Shown here: positions 5,741 to 9,395 of the stretch, piece after piece
Layout of the letters: the number at the start of each line of letters is the position of its first letter
Position numbering within the stretch: position 1 is the stretch's first letter
Assembly: GCA_964459305.1 (NCBI GenBank)
Contig: CAYWNA010000384.1
Coordinates: 1 to 9,395 of the forward strand
Direction of reading: 5' to 3'
Origin: CAYWNA01 sp964459305
GTDB taxonomy: Bacteria; Planctomycetota; Planctomycetia; Pirellulales; Pirellulaceae
Length of the DNA stretch: 9,395 bases
Position numbers and translations under genes: made by a program
Notes under the pieces: model-generated
Databases searched by the model: none
The model's input: the letters and a program-made list of their open reading frames with translations, nothing else
What the model was told of the DNA's origin: nothing

Positions 5741-7375
5741 TCAGTCCGCAGGACTGCCCGGTACGATCGGCACGTGAATGACCGTCGGCTGATCTGCCGC
5801 CAGGGCTTCTCGTATTGCCGGCGTCAATTCCTCTTTGTTCTCAACGCGTACGCCCCTACAACCGAAACCTTGTGCCACCAAATCGAGTCGCGTGGGCCCC
5901 AAGGTGCTGTACAGCGGTTCGCCATGCTGCGCCAAATGGCCAGTGACAGAGATGCCCCAGCGTTCATCGTCGGCCACGATGGCCACAAACGGCAGCTCTT
6001 GGCGAGAGGCGCACTCCAATTCGGCCACGGTGAAGGTGAACGAACCGTCGCCGGACAGCAGTATGACCGGACGATCCGGATAGAGCGCGCGGGCGGCCAT
6101 CGCACCCGGCAATCCCCAACCGATCACACCGCTGGCGCCACAGGTCAACCAATGTCCGGGGCACCGGTCGAACAGCAACTGGTGGAACCATTGGCCGATG
6201 TTGCCTCCATCGACCAGCAATAAGGTCTCATCCGTCAGTACCTCTCCGATTGCCAGTACCACGTCTCGTGCATTGGTACCCTCAGGCAACCGGTCGGCCG
6301 CGGCAAGGCAACGCTCGCGGTACTCGTCGCGTCGGCGGCGTGCTTCGGTCAGCCATTTGATCCGGGGCGGACAGTCCAGCCGCCGACAAGCTTCGCCGAT
6401 CTGTTCCAGCACGGCAGCCGGCGCTCCGGCAATGCTGAGATCGGCCTCCAACCCCTGACGCAACCGCGCTTCGTCAGCATGAATTCGGATGACCGGCGTG
6501 TCCGGGCGTATGACCGGCGGCGACAATTGGCCCACGCGATAGTCAAACTCGGCACCGGCCATGATCACCAGATCTGCATCCGGCAACAAACGCGGGCCGC
6601 CCGTTGCCGCTCCGACCACGCCCATGAACTCCTCGATCGGTTCCATAATACTGCCGCGGTCCCAGATCGAAAGGACGGTGGGGATTTGCTGTTGGCGAAC
6701 AAAGTTGGCCAAAGCGTGTTCGCCGTGCGAGTAGTAAATGCCGCTGCCCGCAACCAAGACCGGCCGGTCGGCACGCTGGATCCGTCGAGCGGCCTCCTCG
6801 ACCAGTGCCGGATCGGCGGCGCCTTTCAGTCGTACCTCTCCCGACCGCACGCGCGAGCGTACCGCCTGCTCCGCATCGATGTCCGTCAATCCCACGTCGA
6901 TCGGCAGGGACAGGTGGATTGGCCCGGGGCGGCCGCTGGTCGCGGCCGCGAAGGCTTCGTGCACAATCTGCGCCACGCGATCAGGCGCGTCCAACAACCG
7001 CGCGAACTTGCAGATCGGCTCTGCCATCGGCACCGGATTGAAATCCTGGAAGTCACCAAAGCCGAGACGAGACAGCGGAGTGATACCGGTGATGAGCAGC
7101 ATGGGAGCGCCATCAAAATATGCATTCAGCACACCGGTGAGTGCATTGGCGTGGGCAACCGCGCCGCTGACCGCACAAACGCCTACCGACCGGCTCAGCC
7201 GACCAGTCACCTCGGCCATGTATCCAGCCGCCTGTTCGTTGCGAACGTCGATCATGCGCATCCCGGCTCGACGGCAGGCGAGATACAGGGGATCCAATCC
7301 ATGACCATTCAATGTCGCAATAAAACGCACTCCACGCGCTTGCAGTTCCTCAACCAACAGGTCAGCTACGTTCAT
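5741..7375 (-). CDS. Thiamine pyrophosphate enzyme, acetolactate synthase large-subunit-like
   Basis: The 544-residue protein has the three-domain order of the family. The N-terminal TPP-binding Pyr domain spans about 1-165, with the cofactor-activating glutamate in RNEQAAGYMAE (E47) and a GRPGPIHLSLPIDV end. The central domain spans about 188-330 (RPVLVAGSGIYYSH, ADLVIMAGAEFDYRVGQ). The C-terminal PP domain spans about 370-540, with SGDGSF (GDG at 442-444). The residues 24 positions after GDG are DD (469-470, ADDERWGIS), where acetolactate synthases have NN. It is cytoplasmic and makes or breaks C-C bonds next to a carbonyl. The sequence does not tell acetolactate synthase, a 2-hydroxyacyl-CoA lyase or a benzoylformate-type decarboxylase apart. 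No small regulatory subunit gene is adjacent, which argues against a biosynthetic acetolactate synthase. The ATG start is backed by AAGGG upstream. Confidence 0.85.
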   Translation of the reverse strand: MNVADLLVEELQARGVRFIATLNGHGLDPLYLACRRAGMRMIDVRNEQAAGYMAEVTGRLSRSVGVCAVSGAVAHANALTGVLNAYFDGAPMLLITGITPLSRLGFGDFQDFNPVPMAEPICKFARLLDAPDRVAQIVHEAFAAATSGRPGPIHLSLPIDVGLTDIDAEQAVRSRVRSGEVRLKGAADPALVEEAARRIQRADRPVLVAGSGIYYSHGEHALANFVRQQQIPTVLSIWDRGSIMEPIEEFMGVVGAATGGPRLLPDADLVIMAGAEFDYRVGQLSPPVIRPDTPVIRIHADEARLRQGLEADLSIAGAPAAVLEQIGEACRRLDCPPRIKWLTEARRRRDEYRERCLAAADRLPEGTNARDVVLAIGEVLTDETLLLVDGGNIGQWFHQLLFDRCPGHWLTCGASGVIGWGLPGAMAARALYPDRPVILLSGDGSFTFTVAELECASRQELPFVAIVADDERWGISVTGHLAQHGEPLYSTLGPTRLDLVAQGFGCRGVRVENKEELTPAIREALAADQPTVIHVPIVPGSPAD

Positions 7376-7383
7376 TGATCGAT

Positions 7384-7389
7384 CCCTTC
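7384..7389 (-). promoter_or_regulatory. Ribosome binding site for the TPP enzyme
   Basis: On the minus strand GAAGGG stands eight bases before the ATG at 7375-7373, supporting this start. The protein also begins directly at the family's usual N-terminus (MNVADLLVEELQARGV). Confidence 0.55.
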
Positions 7390-7459
7390 TGAACTGAAAG
7401 ATCCAGCGTTTGTTAGGAATGGCAACGGAACAACGTGTCGATTTCGCTCATCTCATTTG

Positions 7460-7527
7460 ACCGCAAGCCGGAGGCGTGCGCGTAATCCGCTGGCCATGCC
7501 CATTCGCGCACGCCTCCGGCTTGCGGT
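7460..7527. repeat. 23-bp perfect inverted repeat in the divergent spacer
   Basis: Bases 7460-7482 (ACCGCAAGCCGGAGGCGTGC, then GCG) are the exact reverse complement of 7505-7527, with a 22-base loop. Two further A-T pairs (7457/7530, 7458/7529) lie just outside a single G/T opposition. The sequence belongs to neither of the other palindrome families here. It lies 85 bases upstream of the TPP-enzyme start, so a hairpin could fall in that gene's 5' leader, or the repeat may simply be a REP-like insertion. Confidence 0.85.
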
Positions 7528-7768
7528 TAAACGAGGAAACGGTGTCCATCTTCGATCCTACGTGTGACTCGGAACCTGATACCTGACGTAGGACTAGTGT
7601 GACAGCAACCATTCTACACGTCTGCTCTGCCGGTTCTCTAGTACCAACCTCGACTTACGGCGCAGTTGACATGGCTTTCACCACCGTCGCCAATCGCGCT
7701 TGTCAGTTGAGGGCGGCCCCAGCGGCATGGCACGATGGGGCTTGAAACGGTCAAAACAGTTGGAAATC

Positions 7769-7773
7769 GGAGG
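7769..7773 (+). promoter_or_regulatory. Ribosome binding site for the nitrilase gene
   Basis: GGAGG ends 11 bases before ATG 7785. The spacing is a little long, but it is better than for the next in-frame ATG at 7791. Confidence 0.6.
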
Positions 7774-7784
7774 ATCTCGAAATC

Positions 7785-9182
7785 ATGAAAATGCATGGTC
7801 CGCTACAGCCTGGGCATCTCCATCGTTGGGCTGCCACTGTCACGTTGACCGGAGCGTTCGTGCTGACCGGCGTCGCAGCACAAGCCGTTGCAGTCGATCC
7901 TCCGGAGGGTTGGACGACCGACTCGCCTCGCGAGGAGATCCGCCCGCAGTTCTCCTACAACCCTACCGGCGGACCAGACGGCAAGGGCAGTTTCGTCATC
8001 GAGGCCGACGATCGCGAAGGGCTCGACGGCTACTGGACCAAAACGTTTCCGATTGCCGGCGGTCGATGCTATCGATTCCAGGCCATTCGCAAGGTCGACC
8101 GCGTGGCGATCCCACGTCGAAGCGCTGTGGTGAGGGTACTTTGGCAGGACGACAACGGCAAGCTTGTTCCAAACGATACGCGAGCCATCACCGACGCGTA
8201 CCGTGGTGGGGGCGTCGCGATGGCTCACCCGGAACACCCAACGGACAAGCCCACCGGCAGCAGCGAATGGACCGAGGTGTCGGACGTCTACCGGGTCCCG
8301 ACGAAAGCGACGCGTGCGATGGTAGAGCTCCATCTGCAGTGGGCGCCGGGCGGGCGGATCGAGTGGAGCAATGTGTCGCTGGCGGAAGTGCCAGCCCCGC
8401 CGAGTCGTAAAGTGCGATTGGCCACGGTGCACTTCCGGCCGCGCGGCGACAAAACGCCGGAGGGAAACTGCCGGCTGTTTGCACCACTGATCGAAGAGGC
8501 CGCCAGGAAGAAGGCCGACTTGGTGGTCTTGCCCGAAGCGCTGACGTTCTACGGCACGGGTTTGAAGTGCGCGGATGTAGCCGAGCCGATTCCGGGGCCT
8601 TCGACGGAGTACTTCGGCGCGTTGGCCAAGAAGCACGATCTGTACATCGTGGCCGGGTTGTTCGAACGGGCGGATCACTTGATCTATAACGTGGCCGTGC
8701 TCTTGGGACCCGATGGCACGATCGTCGGCAAATACCGCAAGGTGGCCCTGCCTCGTAGTGAAGTCGCCTGGGGTCTGGCGCCGGGAAACGACTACCCGGT
8801 GTTTGATACTCGCTTCGGCAAAGTAGGCATGATGATCTGCTACGACGGCTTCTTCCCCGAGGTCGCCCGCCAACTCACCGTGCGAGGTGCCGAAGTGATC
8901 GCCTGGCCGGTATGGGGCTGCAACCCTCTACTGGGCCGCGCCCGCGCCGCCGAGAACCACGTGTACATCATCAGCAGCACCTACACCGATATCTCAACTG
9001 ATTGGATGGTCTCCGCCGTATTCGACCACTCAGGCAACCCTATCGCGTTGGCCGAGGATTGGGGCACGGTGGCCGTTGCCGAGGTTGATCTCGACGAACG
9101 GACCCACTGGAAAGGCATCGGCGATTTCAAAGCCGAACTCCCAAGGCATCGGCCGGCGTGGGGATCGGAACCGATGGATTAA
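7785..9182 (+). CDS. Secreted nitrilase-superfamily carbon-nitrogen hydrolase with N-terminal beta-sandwich-like module
   Basis: The protein has 465 residues. Residues 1-37 look like a signal peptide (HRWAATVTLTGAFVLTGVAA, likely cut near AQA/AVA). Residues about 40-205 form a beta-rich module with CBM-like features (SFVIEADDREG, CYRFQAIRKV, WTEVSDVYRVP, RIEWSNVSLAEV). Residues about 208-440 are a complete carbon-nitrogen hydrolase domain. The Glu-Lys-Cys catalytic set is visible: E251 in VVLPEALTF, K319 in KYRKVALP and C352 in GMMICYDGFFPEVAR. The family hydrolyses amides or nitriles, or transfers acyl groups. Most members are cytoplasmic, so export and the N-terminal module suggest an extracellular or periplasmic substrate, possibly an amide on a glycan or peptide. 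The substrate cannot be read from sequence. The gene diverges from the TPP-enzyme gene, and a palindromic repeat follows its stop. Confidence 0.88.
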   Translation: MKMHGPLQPGHLHRWAATVTLTGAFVLTGVAAQAVAVDPPEGWTTDSPREEIRPQFSYNPTGGPDGKGSFVIEADDREGLDGYWTKTFPIAGGRCYRFQAIRKVDRVAIPRRSAVVRVLWQDDNGKLVPNDTRAITDAYRGGGVAMAHPEHPTDKPTGSSEWTEVSDVYRVPTKATRAMVELHLQWAPGGRIEWSNVSLAEVPAPPSRKVRLATVHFRPRGDKTPEGNCRLFAPLIEEAARKKADLVVLPEALTFYGTGLKCADVAEPIPGPSTEYFGALAKKHDLYIVAGLFERADHLIYNVAVLLGPDGTIVGKYRKVALPRSEVAWGLAPGNDYPVFDTRFGKVGMMICYDGFFPEVARQLTVRGAEVIAWPVWGCNPLLGRARAAENHVYIISSTYTDISTDWMVSAVFDHSGNPIALAEDWGTVAVAEVDLDERTHWKGIGDFKAELPRHRPAWGSEPMD

Positions 9183-9226
9183 CTGACGGTGACCGGGAAT
9201 TCGAAACGCTGGAATCCACGGTTTTC

Positions 9227-9297
9227 GGGAGGGCGAGGCTCCTGCCGAGCCGCGCGTTCGTGCCAAGATTCCGGCTCCGAAGGAGCTTCGCCCTCCC
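9227..9297. repeat. Palindromic repeat element (copy B), downstream of the nitrilase gene
   Basis: Arms 9227-9252 and 9272-9297 pair at 23 of 26 positions around a 19-base loop, the same total length (71 bases) and loop size as copy A at 5015-5085. The left arm is identical to that of copy A; the loop is unrelated. It starts 44 bases after the nitrilase stop and could act as a hairpin at the transcript end. The remaining bases to 9395 show no recognisable gene. Confidence 0.9.
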
Positions 9298-9395
9298 AAT
9301 TCCCGGACGCCCTCGATTAACTTTCCGCGGCACACGCATCTTGAGCCTGCGGTGCACGGGCGATCTGTTGAAGGCTGCGGCCATCCCTGTGAGAG

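Larger units (their letters stand above)
7376..7784. other. Divergent spacer with a palindrome and both gene promoters
   Basis: This 409-base spacer separates the TPP-enzyme gene (leftward) from the nitrilase gene (rightward), so promoters for both must lie here. It contains the inverted repeat 7460-7527 and the two ribosome binding sites. A TTGACA at 7666-7671 has no acceptable -10 element 17 bases on. Nothing else is recognisable, and no small ORF with a ribosome binding site was found. Confidence 0.6.

Noticed and set aside
6479..7378. 299-codon open frame on the plus strand
   Set aside because: It lies wholly opposite the TPP-enzyme gene, whose motifs are clear; the antisense frame is rich in Arg, His and Gln and shows no domain.
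7666..7694. TTGACA as a -35 promoter element for the nitrilase gene
   Set aside because: At 17-base spacing the -10 position reads GCCAAT, which is too poor to claim a promoter.
7803..8873. 356-codon open frame on the minus strand
   Set aside because: It is antisense to the nitrilase gene, whose catalytic residues fix the coding strand; no recognisable family.
9030..9335. Minus-strand open frame containing GSAGASPSR
   Set aside because: That peptide is simply the reverse reading of the palindromic repeat; such frames are commonly mis-called as genes.

Overview
The window reads as a piece of a GC-rich bacterial chromosome, most likely from a planctomycete (Pirellulales-like) or a close relative. 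This rests on style, not on a marker gene. The secreted proteins (a beta-helix protein, a CBM-tailed protein with a zincin-like segment, an exported nitrilase with an N-terminal beta-sandwich-like part) are typical of that phylum. So are the wide spacers and the palindromic intergenic repeats, one family of which starts with GGGAGGGCGAGGCTCCTGCC. No rRNA, tRNA, CRISPR array or intact transposase was seen.

Layout. (1) 51-1889 (+): a right-handed parallel beta-helix protein whose recognisable homology begins before any usable start codon and runs into an in-frame stop at 48-50, so its 5' end is missing or frameshifted. (2) 1890-2625: a 736-base stretch with no intact gene. It holds two apparent gene scraps (the start of a CxxCxxCC protein and the tail of a secreted planctomycete-type protein) and a nested imperfect palindrome of about 140 bp. 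(3) 2626-4203 (+): a secreted protein with a zincin-like segment in which the HExxH motif has decayed to YEMGR, followed by a C-terminal CBM4/9-like domain. (4) 4294-5601 (+): a fusion of the SfsA nuclease with a C-terminal DUF123/Uri-type GIY-YIG domain. The linker between the two is encoded by a palindromic repeat element. (5) 5654-5714: a 25-bp perfect inverted repeat in the spacer between convergent genes. (6) 5741-7375 (-): a thiamine-pyrophosphate enzyme of the acetolactate-synthase-like family. (7) 7376-7784: a divergent spacer carrying another 23-bp perfect inverted repeat. (8) 7785-9182 (+): a secreted nitrilase-superfamily amidohydrolase. (9) 9227-9297: a second copy of the repeat that lies inside the sfsA fusion.

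The genes do not form one obvious pathway. The three secreted proteins suggest handling of polysaccharides or glycoconjugates outside the cytoplasm. The SfsA fusion is a nucleic-acid enzyme, and the TPP enzyme is a cytoplasmic 2-keto-acid or acyl-CoA lyase or synthase of unknown substrate. The strongest items for follow-up are the repeat element translated in frame between the two nuclease domains, the two-nuclease fusion itself, and the nested palindrome at 2265-2406.
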